A stretch of DNA of 25,255 bases from an uncultured Collinsella sp. (GTDB lineage: Bacteria; Actinomycetota; Coriobacteriia; Coriobacteriales; Coriobacteriaceae). Positions 1 through 7,119 of the stretch are shown piece after piece. The position numbers were made by a program, and so were the translations under genes. The stretch is taken from the NCBI GenBank assembly GCA_900543505.1, contig UQSB01000031.1:1-25255 (forward strand). Reading direction: 5' to 3'. Under the pieces are notes generated by a model. The model saw nothing but the letters and a program-made list of their open reading frames with translations. It was not told the DNA's origin and ran no database searches. Within the stretch, counting starts at the first letter, position 1. Each line of letters opens with the position of its first letter.

Positions 1-21
1 CGCATCAACGGCAGCGGAAAT
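1..21 (-). repeat. 21-bp exact repeat of an internal cyuA segment at the window edge
   Basis: Bases 1-21 are identical, in the same orientation, to bases 7991-8011 inside the cysteine desulfidase-like gene. On the minus strand they encode the same residues, ISAAVDA. Similarity ends within a few bases (22 onward against 8012 onward). A minus-strand ATG at 30-28 would read MSNISAAVDA out of the window, but no good ribosome binding site precedes it. This is either the edge of a partial second cyuA copy or a shared k-mer at an assembly end; the window cannot tell which. Bases 22-183 hold nothing else recognisable. Confidence 0.6.
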
Positions 22-183
22 ATTACTCATAGGGGCCACCGCCTCGGGCTCTGGAGATTAACTGCAGGAAACGCTGCCAGAACGATGGGATGCGCACAAC
101 GTAAGGAGCCGCGTATCGGCAAGCGGCGGCATCGCAATCGCCCGGCGAACAGATGATGATCGGCGCCGGGCCAGACGAATTAA

Positions 184-233
184 ACAAAAGGGTGGTCGAC
201 GGCGCCCTCGCAGGCGCACCGTCGACCACCCTT
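184..233 (-). terminator. Rho-independent terminator of the Mef-like gene
   Basis: A perfect 15-bp stem pairs 188-202 with 219-233, and the loop itself can fold. On the minus strand the stem is followed by TTTTGTTTAA. It lies about 55 bases beyond the stop codon of the efflux gene. Confidence 0.85.
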
Positions 234-287
234 CACGTCGCAGCGACCCTACGAGCCGTCCGAAACGAAACGCACTCCGCCAGAGCG

Positions 288-1538
288 CTACCCAATCTTG
301 CGGATGCTCGGGATCGCCCAGGTGATGCCTGCTAGGATCACCATTGCAGCACCGATGAGCACGAAACAAGCGCTTACGCCGATGGCGTCCGCGAACAAGG
401 TCGATGCGACGAGCCCCACGGGCATAGCCCAGCTGCAGACCGCTCCGTACAGACCGAAGACGCGGCCCATGCACTCGGGATCGACGCGCTCCTGCATGAG
501 CGCCATCTGCGGCGCGCTGTACAGCGGACTCGAGACCCCCATCGCGAACGTAAGCCCCAGAAACACAACGAGCGCGGAAGGGGGCACGAGGCCGCCCGCG
601 AGCGTGCCCGCTCCGAAGAGGCCGATGGCCAGCGTGCACGAAAGCGCGCGGTTCTTAAGGCCACCCGTCGCCCCGATCCAGCCGCTCGCCGCGATCATGC
701 CGACCGAGAACGCGATCTCCGCGATAGCCGACTGCGTAGTGGTGCCCCCAAAATGGTCGAACACCATGAGCGGGAACAGCGCGGATATGGGCGAGAACAG
801 GACCGAGAAGGCGAAGCCGATCCAGAGCATGGCGAATAGACCGTGATGGCGTTTGAGCTCGCGGTACCCGTTGGCCGTCTCCAATAGGAAGGCACGCACC
901 GCGTGGTGCGACGCCTCGGCGTTCTCCTCGGGCGTATGGCGCTCGGGCGCCGGCGTCTTGATGCCGGAGGTCGCCACCGCGATGCTCGCGAGCACCGCCC
1001 CGGCGACATCGAGCGCGATCATGAAAGTCAGACCAAACGCCGGGTAGACCGCCGCGGCGATGGCGTTGCCGATGATATAGCTACCCGACTGCATGAACTG
1101 CAGCATGCCCGCCAGCTTGCCGAGCACCTCGGGCGGGGCGATGAGCGGTGTGAGCGCGTTGAAGGCGGGCGTATGGAGCGTGCTGCCCAGCGCACGGACG
1201 AACAGCACCGCCGCCACAACGGCGACAGAAAGGTCGCCCCGAAGCGAGCCGAAGACAAGCGTGAGGCTCACGGCCGCGATGAAGAGATCGGCGCCGATCA
1301 TGAGACGCTTGATGGACGTGCGGTCCACGATGGTGCCCGCGAAGGCGCCGAGGAGCGCCATGGGCAAGAAGGCCGCCAGGCTCACGAACGACAGGGCGCT
1401 CGCGGAGCCGGTGGTGAGGGTGACGTGCCAGATGAGACCCATCTGCAGAATGGAGCTCGTGAGCACGGAGAAGAACTCGCCGATCCAGACGATGGCGAGC
1501 GAGCGCTTCCAAGAAGCGCAGGGATTCGGTTGTGTCAT
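288..1538 (-). CDS. MFS efflux transporter, Mef (macrolide efflux)-like, DHA3 type
   Basis: This 416-residue integral membrane protein has about 12 hydrophobic segments. It is probably a proton-driven drug exporter of the major facilitator superfamily. Segments I recognise from Mef(A)-type pumps include an N-terminal TSSILQM stretch, a motif-A-like loop (AGTIVDRTSIKRLMIGADL), FVRALGSTLHTPAFNALTPL, SALFPLMVFDHFGGT and a C-terminal SWAMPVGLVASTLFADAIGV. The length matches that family. The ATG at 1538 is preceded by AAGGA seven bases upstream. The gene is monocistronic, with its own promoter (1686-1714), a long leader containing a tiny ORF and a hairpin, and a strong terminator. The family assignment is firm. 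Substrate is inferred, and other hydrophobic drugs are possible. Confidence 0.85.
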   Translation of the reverse strand: MTQPNPCASWKRSLAIVWIGEFFSVLTSSILQMGLIWHVTLTTGSASALSFVSLAAFLPMALLGAFAGTIVDRTSIKRLMIGADLFIAAVSLTLVFGSLRGDLSVAVVAAVLFVRALGSTLHTPAFNALTPLIAPPEVLGKLAGMLQFMQSGSYIIGNAIAAAVYPAFGLTFMIALDVAGAVLASIAVATSGIKTPAPERHTPEENAEASHHAVRAFLLETANGYRELKRHHGLFAMLWIGFAFSVLFSPISALFPLMVFDHFGGTTTQSAIAEIAFSVGMIAASGWIGATGGLKNRALSCTLAIGLFGAGTLAGGLVPPSALVVFLGLTFAMGVSSPLYSAPQMALMQERVDPECMGRVFGLYGAVCSWAMPVGLVASTLFADAIGVSACFVLIGAAMVILAGITWAIPSIRKIG

Positions 1539-1580
1539 GGAATAATCCTTTGATGCGATCGGTGGTATGCAGCGAAGTAC

Positions 1581-1598
1581 CGGTCGCTCACGCGACCG
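1581..1598 (-). promoter_or_regulatory. Leader hairpin between the leader peptide and the efflux gene
   Basis: A 7-bp GC-rich stem (1581-1587 with 1592-1598) has a 4-base loop. It starts 3 bases after the stop codon of the 9-codon leader ORF and ends about 40 bases before the efflux start. No T-run follows, so a simple intrinsic terminator is not evident. A pause, Rho-linked or translational role is possible. Confidence 0.5.
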
Positions 1599-1601
1599 TG
1601 G

Positions 1602-1631
1602 CTAGAGCCAAATCCTCATGGAAGCAAGCAT
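1602..1631 (-). CDS. Candidate leader peptide (MLASMRIWL) of the Mef-like gene
   Basis: A nine-codon ORF, ATG 1631 to TAG 1602, reads MLASMRIWL. An unusually good ribosome binding site (GGAAAGGGGAG, 1649-1639) precedes it. It sits in the transcript leader, about 48 bases from the predicted start point and about 60 bases ahead of the efflux gene. Its sequence resembles the leader peptide reported for mef(A)/msr(D) macrolide efflux elements, which I recall as MTASMRLR; both share M-x-A-S-M-R followed by L or I. In those elements, macrolide-stalled ribosomes on the leader allow expression of the pump. The ORF and its binding site are seen directly; the regulatory role is inferred. Confidence 0.65.
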   Translation of the reverse strand: MLASMRIWL

Positions 1632-1685
1632 GGTGCAGCTCCCCTTTCCAAATCTAGAGGTAAACCTTCAGCCGTGAGTGGGGCT

Positions 1686-1714
1686 ATTATAGGGACTTGC
1701 GAGCCAAGATGCAA
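1686..1714 (-). promoter_or_regulatory. Sigma-70-type promoter of the Mef-like gene
   Basis: On the minus strand, TTGCAT (1714-1709), a 17-base spacer and a perfect TATAAT (1691-1686) predict a start near 1679. This gives a leader of about 140 bases before the efflux start codon. Confidence 0.8.
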
Positions 1715-1790
1715 CAGGAAGACCTCTACGGAGCGTAGATGCCGGGCGCCCCGAACCACTTATGCCATGAGAGACGGCATCCGATTCTCC

Positions 1791-1819
1791 TTGACTTGGT
1801 CTCAATGTGATATCATAAT
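1791..1819 (+). promoter_or_regulatory. Promoter of the SPFH-RHH operon with overlapping palindrome
   Basis: TTGACT (1791-1796), a 17-base spacer and CATAAT (1814-1819) form a near-consensus promoter. The 8-bp palindrome TGATATCA (1808-1815) overlaps the -10 element and is a candidate operator, possibly for the ribbon-helix-helix protein encoded in the operon. The leader is about 105 bases. Confidence 0.7.
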
Positions 1820-1932
1820 GCAATCAGCAGTCGCACGGACTGCTCGGGGACTCGCCTCCTCCCCATCGCAATCTGGAGCGCGGCGCCGGGGACGTCACGC
1901 AAACGCCGGCGCAGTCATGAAAGGAACTCACA

Positions 1933-2952
1933 ATGAGCGTGGAAAAGCAACTCAAGGCCAAGTCGGGCTACGGCATGCTCGTCGCCGTGGCGGTGGCGCT
2001 CATCGTCATCATCGGCCTCTTTATCTGGAGCACCATCGGGCTCGCGAGCACGCCCGACGGCGTCGACGCGCCCGCAGTCTACGGATGGGGGCTCGGCCTC
2101 AGCATCCTCGCGTTTTGCCTGCAGTTCATCCCACTCAACGGATTCTTCTCGCTGCAGCCCGGCCAGGCGCGCGTGTGCATCCTGTTCGGCAAGTACGTGG
2201 GCACCGTCCGCGACGAGGGCTTCTTCTGGGCCAACCCGTTCTTTAGCAAGAGCATGGGCGGATCGGCCGGGATCGGCGAGATGATCGAGCTCGAGATGAG
2301 CGATTCCAAGGCCGCCAAGGCCGCGGCGCAGAAGGCCGCCAAGGGCAACCCCACCACTATCTCCACCCGCGTGCGCACCCTGAATGGCGAGCGCCTGAAG
2401 GTCAACGACAAAATGGGCAACCCCATCGAGATCGCAACCGTCGTGGTGTGGCACGTCGCCGATACCGCCAAGGCGCTCTTCGACGTCGACGACTACCAGA
2501 GCTATGTCGCCATGCAGGCCGAGACGGCGCTGCGCCACGTGGCGAGCGTGTACGCCTACGACCACTTGGAAGACGAATCCGACGCCGCCGGCGCCATCAC
2601 CCTGCGCGCCAACGTCGAGGAGGTCTCCGAGGCCCTGCGCCGCGAACTCGCCTCACGTCTGGCCCCCGCCGGCGTGGAGGTGGACGACGCCCGCCTCACG
2701 CACCTCGCCTACTCCCCCGAGATCGCCCAGGCGATGCTGCGCCGCCAGCAGGCCGAGGCCGTCATCGCCGCACGTAAGAAGATCGTCGAGGGCGCGGTCT
2801 CCATGGTCGACATGGCCGTGAAGGAGATGGCTGCCGGCGGCACCATCGAGCTCGACGACGAGCGCAAGGCGCAGATGGCCAGCAACCTCATGGTGGTGCT
2901 CTGCGGTGAATCCGAGGCGCACCCGGTGCTCAACGCAGGCTCGCTGTACTAA
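1933..2952 (+). CDS. SPFH/Band 7 domain membrane protein
   Basis: This 339-residue protein has two N-terminal transmembrane helices (about 14-37 and 50-68). The second runs straight into an SPFH/prohibitin-homology domain (about 72-270) beginning FSLQPGQARVCILFGKYVG. An alanine- and charge-rich helical stretch follows (about 250-310), as is usual for oligomerising SPFH proteins. Members scaffold membrane microdomains or bind membrane proteases. No specific partner is visible here. The ATG at 1933 follows AAGGA (1920-1925). The next gene starts 65 bases downstream and shares the promoter and terminator, so the two form an operon. The domain call is firm; the cellular role is unknown. Confidence 0.88.
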   Translation: MSVEKQLKAKSGYGMLVAVAVALIVIIGLFIWSTIGLASTPDGVDAPAVYGWGLGLSILAFCLQFIPLNGFFSLQPGQARVCILFGKYVGTVRDEGFFWANPFFSKSMGGSAGIGEMIELEMSDSKAAKAAAQKAAKGNPTTISTRVRTLNGERLKVNDKMGNPIEIATVVVWHVADTAKALFDVDDYQSYVAMQAETALRHVASVYAYDHLEDESDAAGAITLRANVEEVSEALRRELASRLAPAGVEVDDARLTHLAYSPEIAQAMLRRQQAEAVIAARKKIVEGAVSMVDMAVKEMAAGGTIELDDERKAQMASNLMVVLCGESEAHPVLNAGSLY

Positions 2953-3016
2953 CCCCAACACCAATGAGTAATTTGGGGACGGGTGCAGAATTGCACATTC
3001 GACAAGAAGGCACGTC

Positions 3017-3208
3017 ATGGCACGCAAGCAGTATCCACTCCGTATAGACCCCGCTATCTGGGAGGCCGTCCAACGCTGGGCGGACGATGAGATGCGCAGT
3101 GCCAACGGTCAGGTGGAATGGATCTTGCGAGACGCCCTCAAACGCGCGGGAAGGCTGCCGAAGAAAGAGCCCTCGTCCAAGGACGCGCCCAAAGGCGAGG
3201 AGGGCTAA
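3017..3208 (+). CDS. Arc/MetJ-type ribbon-helix-helix DNA-binding protein
   Basis: This 63-residue basic protein has the layout of a ribbon-helix-helix repressor. A short beta strand (KQYPLRID, 4-11) is followed by two helices (PAIWEAVQRWADDEM and NGQVEWILRDALKRAG). A charged, proline-containing tail follows from about residue 46. Such proteins bind DNA as dimers of dimers and often repress their own operons. AGAAGG (3005-3010) precedes the ATG at 3017. It is co-transcribed with the SPFH gene, and the operon promoter carries a palindrome it could bind. Toxin-antitoxin membership seems unlikely because no toxin-like gene adjoins it. Confidence 0.8.
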   Translation: MARKQYPLRIDPAIWEAVQRWADDEMRSANGQVEWILRDALKRAGRLPKKEPSSKDAPKGEEG

Positions 3209-3255
3209 GCCGGGAAGACAGGGCTCGGCCGCTGCCGACGTCGGGGCAAAGCCGC

Positions 3256-3322
3256 GCTCTGCCTCGCCAGCGCCGAGGCAGAGCTGAGCCCCGCCGCTCC
3301 AAAGTCGAGCCGAGCGGCGGGG
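3256..3322. repeat. Two tandem GC-rich hairpins after the RHH gene
   Basis: The first hairpin is a perfect 11-bp stem, 3256-3266 with 3274-3284. The second is another perfect 11-bp stem, 3289-3299 with 3312-3322. Neither is followed by a T-run. They lie between the RHH stop codon and the operon terminator and may protect the mRNA end or be a palindromic repeat. Confidence 0.6.
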
Positions 3323-3367
3323 CCAACACCAACCCAAAGCAAGCTCGCCCCCTCTATACGCACCAAC

Positions 3368-3406
3368 CGGTCCCCGGAGGCATCCGCCTTTGGGGACCGT
3401 TCTTTT
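3368..3406 (+). terminator. Rho-independent terminator of the SPFH-RHH operon
   Basis: An 8-bp outer stem (3368-3375 with 3392-3399) carries an inner 4-bp stem and is followed by TTCTTTT. It lies about 160 bases after the RHH stop codon. Confidence 0.75.
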
Positions 3407-3422
3407 CCCAGCTAGATGTCGT

Positions 3423-3482
3423 ATATAAAGCCTTTTGACAGCTCGATTTTGCCCCGTGGGGGTCAAATATAAAGACCTTTGA
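3423..3482 (+). promoter_or_regulatory. Direct repeats upstream of the first XRE gene, possible operators
   Basis: ATATAAAG-CCTTTTGA (3423-3438) and ATATAAAGACCTTTGA (3467-3482) repeat with a period of about 44 bases, about 75 bases before the XRE start codon. Some similarity extends past each copy. No convincing promoter pair was found here. Confidence 0.45.
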
Positions 3483-3554
3483 TGGTACGATGCTCGCGTC
3501 AATGACATGGTGGCTCTCGACAGGGGTCACCCCGACCCTCTAGGGAGCAAACGC

Positions 3555-4175
3555 ATGGAGCTGGGCTCGCACATCAAGGAGCATCGCACGGAGCTCGGAC
3601 TGTCCCAAGACGATCTGGCGGAGCGCATCTACGTGTCGCGCCAGACCATCAGCAACTGGGAGTGCGGCCGTACGTATCCGGATGTCCAGAGCCTGCTGCT
3701 GCTTTCCAACGTGTTCGGGGTGACCGTGGACTCCCTCATCAAAGGAGATGTGGAAACCATGGCACAGGTAATGAACGAAGCGGTCAAGAAGTACAACGCC
3801 CTCTCCACAATCACGGTCGTGAGCGCGGTCGTGTTTTTGGTTCTGAGCGCGTGGGCGGCGTTCCAGTTCGAATGGGGCTGGGGCATGCACATCGCGCCCA
3901 CCGCGGCGTTTGCCGCCGTGGCGCTCGTCGTGATGCTCGTGGCGTTCGTGTATATGGAACGCATGAAGAAGCAGCACGACCTCGTCACGTACCGCGAGGT
4001 GTTGGCGTTTAGCCGCGGCGAGCAGGTCGATCGCGACACGCTCGAGGGGCGCCGTGAGCGCGAGATGAACCCTTGGGTCAAGGGCACGCGCAACGCGGTG
4101 CAGATCATCATCGGCGCCATCGCCGGCGGCCTCGTGGGTGTTGGCATCGGCATGCTCGCCAAGATGCTGAGTTAA
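3555..4175 (+). CDS. XRE-family helix-turn-helix protein with C-terminal membrane segments
   Basis: This 206-residue protein begins with an XRE/HTH_3 domain (about 4-60; LGLSQDDLAERIYVSRQTIS is the recognition region). It continues with hydrophobic helices at about 83-102, 109-131 and 181-203, so it is a membrane-tethered DNA-binding protein. I start it at the ATG at 3555, seven bases after AGGGAG. An earlier in-frame GTG would add 16 unlike residues with no good binding site. It is a distant paralogue of the gene at 4776, sharing SRQTISNWE, TYPDVQSLL and a membrane-proximal DLVTYREVLAF-like motif. Such proteins probably sense a membrane or drug signal, but the signal is unknown. Confidence 0.85.
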   Translation: MELGSHIKEHRTELGLSQDDLAERIYVSRQTISNWECGRTYPDVQSLLLLSNVFGVTVDSLIKGDVETMAQVMNEAVKKYNALSTITVVSAVVFLVLSAWAAFQFEWGWGMHIAPTAAFAAVALVVMLVAFVYMERMKKQHDLVTYREVLAFSRGEQVDRDTLEGRREREMNPWVKGTRNAVQIIIGAIAGGLVGVGIGMLAKMLS

Positions 4176-4218
4176 AAGCGCGGGTACGCACCCGTTCCCC
4201 GAAATGGCATCCCCCTTA

Positions 4219-4253
4219 GCCCCCATTCTGAAGATGTGTGCCAGAATGGGGGC
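4219..4253 (+). promoter_or_regulatory. Perfect 12-bp hairpin just ahead of the small membrane protein gene
   Basis: Bases 4219-4230 pair perfectly with 4242-4253 around an 11-base loop. The stem ends about 10 bases before the AGGAGGT ribosome binding site of the next gene. No T-run follows. It could end the XRE transcript weakly, attenuate the next gene, or act as an operator. Confidence 0.5.
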
Positions 4254-4275
4254 GATTCCCGTTAGGAGGTGCCCC

Positions 4276-4629
4276 ATGAACGTCACCGTACGCGCGTCCC
4301 TCATCGCATTGATCGCAATCGTTGGCGCCTGCTGGGCAATCCCCGTCCTCCTGGTGAGCATCGTCCCATCTGATGCCGGCATGATCGCCATGATGACGCT
4401 GATCTACCTCGTGCTCCCCGCAACTGCAATCGCCCTCGGCCTGCTCGCCGCGAACTCCGCGAGGACGCTCTTCTGGGTACCCGCGGCGCTCGGAATCGGA
4501 TCCGCGCTCCTGTTTCCCCTCGCGGTCGAGGGCAGCCGGGACCTTGCGTTCCATGGGGTTGCCTATACCGCAATCGGCTACGCCGCCATGGGCCTGCGCA
4601 CTTGGACGATTGCTCGACAACATCGCTAA
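4276..4629 (+). CDS. Small hydrophobic membrane protein, function unknown
   Basis: This 117-residue protein is almost entirely hydrophobic, with about four predicted transmembrane helices (near 6-28, 36-57, 62-82 and 92-108) and a short basic tail. No known family was recognised. The start at 4276 is set by AGGAGGT (4264-4270) five bases upstream; an upstream in-frame ATG at 4204 would cross the hairpin and lacks a site. It lies between two XRE-membrane regulators on the same strand and could be a partner or target of one of them, which is inference from position only. Confidence 0.7.
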   Translation: MNVTVRASLIALIAIVGACWAIPVLLVSIVPSDAGMIAMMTLIYLVLPATAIALGLLAANSARTLFWVPAALGIGSALLFPLAVEGSRDLAFHGVAYTAIGYAAMGLRTWTIARQHR

Positions 4630-4775
4630 GCCATCGCAGCAACAATCATGCAGGTAAACCCCGTGCAAAATAGTTTTTGCAGCGCCCGGCAAGCCTTGCC
4701 GCATATGATGTACAACAGATTCGATAGCGCACGCGGCGTGATCGCGAGACGCTCCTTCACGACCGGGAGGTGACG

Positions 4776-5396
4776 ATGGACATCAGCAACCAGATCAAGA
4801 CGCGGCGCGAGGCGATGGGCCTCTCGCAAGAGCAACTTGCCGAGAAACTCTATGTATCGCGTCAGACGATCAGCAACTGGGAGCGGGATAAGACGTATCC
4901 GGACGTCCAGAGCCTGCTCATGCTGAGCGTCCTGTTCGACACCTCCATAGACACGCTCGTGAAGGGAGACGTGACCGTTATGGAAGAGGCTGTTGAGAGG
5001 GACCGCAAGCGCACGGGAACGCGGATGCTGCGGCTGGCCGTGCTGATGCTCGCGCTGCTCGTATTGCCTTTTGCCCTAATATTCTCACCTGCGTTTGAGT
5101 GGATGCGGGGGTATTGGGGCGTGGAGATCGCCGCCATAGTAACGCTCATCCCCGCAATAGGCGCCCTTGTTTTGAGTAACACCATAGAGAACATCAAGCA
5201 GGAGAACGACTTGGCCACCTATAAGGAGATCCTCGCCTTCATGAACGGCGAGGCGGAGATCGAGCGCGATCCTCGGGCCCTCCCCCGCCGCGGCTGGGCA
5301 GCGAAGCATCGTCATGCCTACAACGCGCTGACAATTCTCGCCGGCGGCGTCATCGGCGCGGCAATCGGCTACATCATTTGGGGGTTGCTGAACTAA
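4776..5396 (+). CDS. XRE-family helix-turn-helix protein with C-terminal membrane segments
   Basis: This 206-residue protein has an XRE domain at about 3-60 (MGLSQEQLAEKLYVSRQTIS) and hydrophobic helices at about 84-104, 114-136 and 183-205. A conserved ENDLATYKEILAF motif precedes the last helix. GGAGG (4766-4770) lies five bases before the ATG at 4776. An in-frame GTG at 4770 overlaps that site and is less likely. It has the same architecture as the gene at 3555 and is very close to the broken copy at 7295-7746, where long stretches are nearly identical, indicating recent duplication. A 14-base perfect GC palindrome follows the stop codon. It is probably a membrane-anchored transcription regulator with unknown input and targets. 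Confidence 0.85.
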   Translation: MDISNQIKTRREAMGLSQEQLAEKLYVSRQTISNWERDKTYPDVQSLLMLSVLFDTSIDTLVKGDVTVMEEAVERDRKRTGTRMLRLAVLMLALLVLPFALIFSPAFEWMRGYWGVEIAAIVTLIPAIGALVLSNTIENIKQENDLATYKEILAFMNGEAEIERDPRALPRRGWAAKHRHAYNALTILAGGVIGAAIGYIIWGLLN

Positions 5397-5433
5397 CCAG
5401 CCCGCCGGCGGGCCAGTCATCCGTCGACCGTCT

Positions 5434-5542
5434 ACGGCTTCCCCATAATCACCCATGGGCTTTTACGATTGCCCACGGCTTCCCCGAAATGCCTATGGGC
5501 CCCTTGCGATTGTCTATGTTGTTCAGCCGATTCAAGGGGCCC
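5434..5542. repeat. Tandem 38-bp repeat and inverted repeat between convergent XRE genes
   Basis: Two imperfect direct copies, 5434-5471 and 5475-5512, each run from ACGGCTTCCCC to CGATTG. An inverted repeat pairs GGGCCCCTTG (5497-5506) with CAAGGGGCCC (5533-5542) around a 26-base loop. A reverse-complement version of the GATTGCCTATG motif occurs near 5560. No gene is supported here. It may work as a two-way transcript end. Confidence 0.6.
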
Positions 5543-5593
5543 AAACCGAAGAAAGTCATAGGCAATCTTCCCGGCGTCGATGCCGGACCTCGA

Positions 5594-6769
5594 TTAGCGC
5601 TTGCCCTCACAATGAGGCTCAGCGTCGTCATCGTCAATCACGATCAAGGCGATTCCACTGCCGAGGCTGCCAACGACCCAAGGAAGCCAGAACAAGCCGG
5701 AGACACCCTCGGACGCGCCCATGGCGGACGCAGCGAAAAGCCATACCAGCGCCACCATCGTGGCGACAAGCATGATCACCATGCAGGCCTTCTCCTTGCG
5801 GGCGGCGGTGCCACGACGCCTGGGGTTGTTAGCGCGCAGGTACGCCTCGCGACTCTGTTGGTCGAGCTGCGCCAGCTCGTCATCGCTCAGCTCGACGGTC
5901 TCGAGCCACTCCTTGTTGTAGTCCGCAAGGTCCGTGCGCCCCCAGAGCATGCCCCAGTGGACGATCATCCCCACGCCGAGCGCAACCAGCACCATCATCA
6001 GCGAATCGCCGTACACCTGCACGTTGGACTCAACCTCGAACAAACCGGCCACGGCGACCCCGAGCAGAATCACCGCGATGCCGGCCACGATTGCGATCGA
6101 GGCGCGGCGCCGAGCAGTCGCCTTCTCCTCCGCCGTATAGAAATCAGCGACGTAGGGGTGCGCCTTGGCAAATGCGGCGTGGTCCATGCCCGCAGGAATG
6201 GTAAACGCGAGGCCGGCGGCAACGAACGCGAACGTCGCGAAAAGGACGATGCCGTCCGAATGCATGACCTCGTCGGTGAAGATGGCGGCCGCCGCACCGA
6301 GGATAAAGAGCACGACGCCGATCGCGATTTTGCGCGCGAAGGTGACCATGTGTTCGTCGTAACCACATACATCCGTAGCTGGACCGGCGGGAATAGCACA
6401 GACACCGGCGGAGGAACGCGCGCATGCAGGTCCCGCAGGTTCACCAAGAGGTGCATCCCGCGGTGCGACGGTCAACGGACCAGCGGACATATCGCCAACG
6501 GCGCCCTCCGTGGCCACACGCACCGGCGAGTAACCGCCAAGATCATCCCGAGCGGGGACACCGTGGCGGGATACATCGCCCTGCACCAAATCGTCCAGCG
6601 AGCACTCGAAGATCTGGCACATTTTGATGAGCTTATCCATCTCCGGGTAGGACTTCTCGGCCTCCCACTTGGTGACGGACTGGCGGGATACCCCAAGCAG
6701 CATGGCGAGCTGCTCCTGGGTCATATGGCGCTCGGCGCGAAGATATTGAAGGTTGGTACGGAAGCTCAT
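5594..6769 (-). CDS. Large XRE-family helix-turn-helix protein with membrane domain
   Basis: This 391-residue protein has an N-terminal XRE domain (about 3-60; MTQEQLAMLLGVSRQSVTKW). A proline-, glycine- and alanine-rich linker (about 70-140) follows. Several hydrophobic helices come next (two near 147-190, two near 225-275 and two near 330-380), with charged loops between. The start at 6769 is supported by GAGGACC just upstream. An in-frame ATG at 6847 would add a 26-residue arginine-rich stretch that looks untranslated. It is longer than its neighbours and is the only cluster member on the minus strand. It probably regulates transcription from the membrane; its ligand and targets are unknown. 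Confidence 0.85.
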   Translation of the reverse strand: MSFRTNLQYLRAERHMTQEQLAMLLGVSRQSVTKWEAEKSYPEMDKLIKMCQIFECSLDDLVQGDVSRHGVPARDDLGGYSPVRVATEGAVGDMSAGPLTVAPRDAPLGEPAGPACARSSAGVCAIPAGPATDVCGYDEHMVTFARKIAIGVVLFILGAAAAIFTDEVMHSDGIVLFATFAFVAAGLAFTIPAGMDHAAFAKAHPYVADFYTAEEKATARRRASIAIVAGIAVILLGVAVAGLFEVESNVQVYGDSLMMVLVALGVGMIVHWGMLWGRTDLADYNKEWLETVELSDDELAQLDQQSREAYLRANNPRRRGTAARKEKACMVIMLVATMVALVWLFAASAMGASEGVSGLFWLPWVVGSLGSGIALIVIDDDDAEPHCEGKR

Positions 6770-7119
6770 AGTAGGTCCTCTCGTTGGCTGGGAGCGGGCA
6801 CGCGGACGTCGTGATCTTGGCTCACGGCGACTGCGCGGGCACGGCATCCCAGCGTTCGGTGCTTTCCTGCCGGCGACTTACACACTACGGTAACCACATG
6901 GCAAGAACCACCAACTTGAGGCTTCATTTTACGCAACCTGCAGGCACCCTATGGTTGCAAACCGCAGGTAGATTGAATGGACGTCATATTATTTGGAGCT
7001 TGCATCACCTGTGAACTCAAACGGCCCCCGCCGATGTTACGACCCGTTGCTTGCGGCAACGGGCCATCTGCGGGCAGCATTGCGATAACGTAGGAACCGG
7101 GCGAAAGAAAGGATCCGCC
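6770..7119. other. Divergent intergenic region between XRE genes
   Basis: This 350-base gap holds a repeated GCAA-CC-GCAGG motif (near 6940 and 6958), an 8-bp hairpin (7043-7050 with 7056-7063) and AT-rich stretches near 6985. These could be regulatory, but no clear promoter pair was identified for either flanking gene. Confidence 0.4.

Noticed and set aside
3017..3208. Antitoxin of a toxin-antitoxin pair
   Set aside because: The upstream partner is a 339-residue SPFH membrane protein and no toxin-sized ORF follows before the terminator.
5378..6814. A long plus-strand frame opposite the large XRE gene
   Set aside because: It is antisense to a protein with a clear helix-turn-helix domain and membrane helices, and its translation is histidine/arginine-rich shadow sequence.
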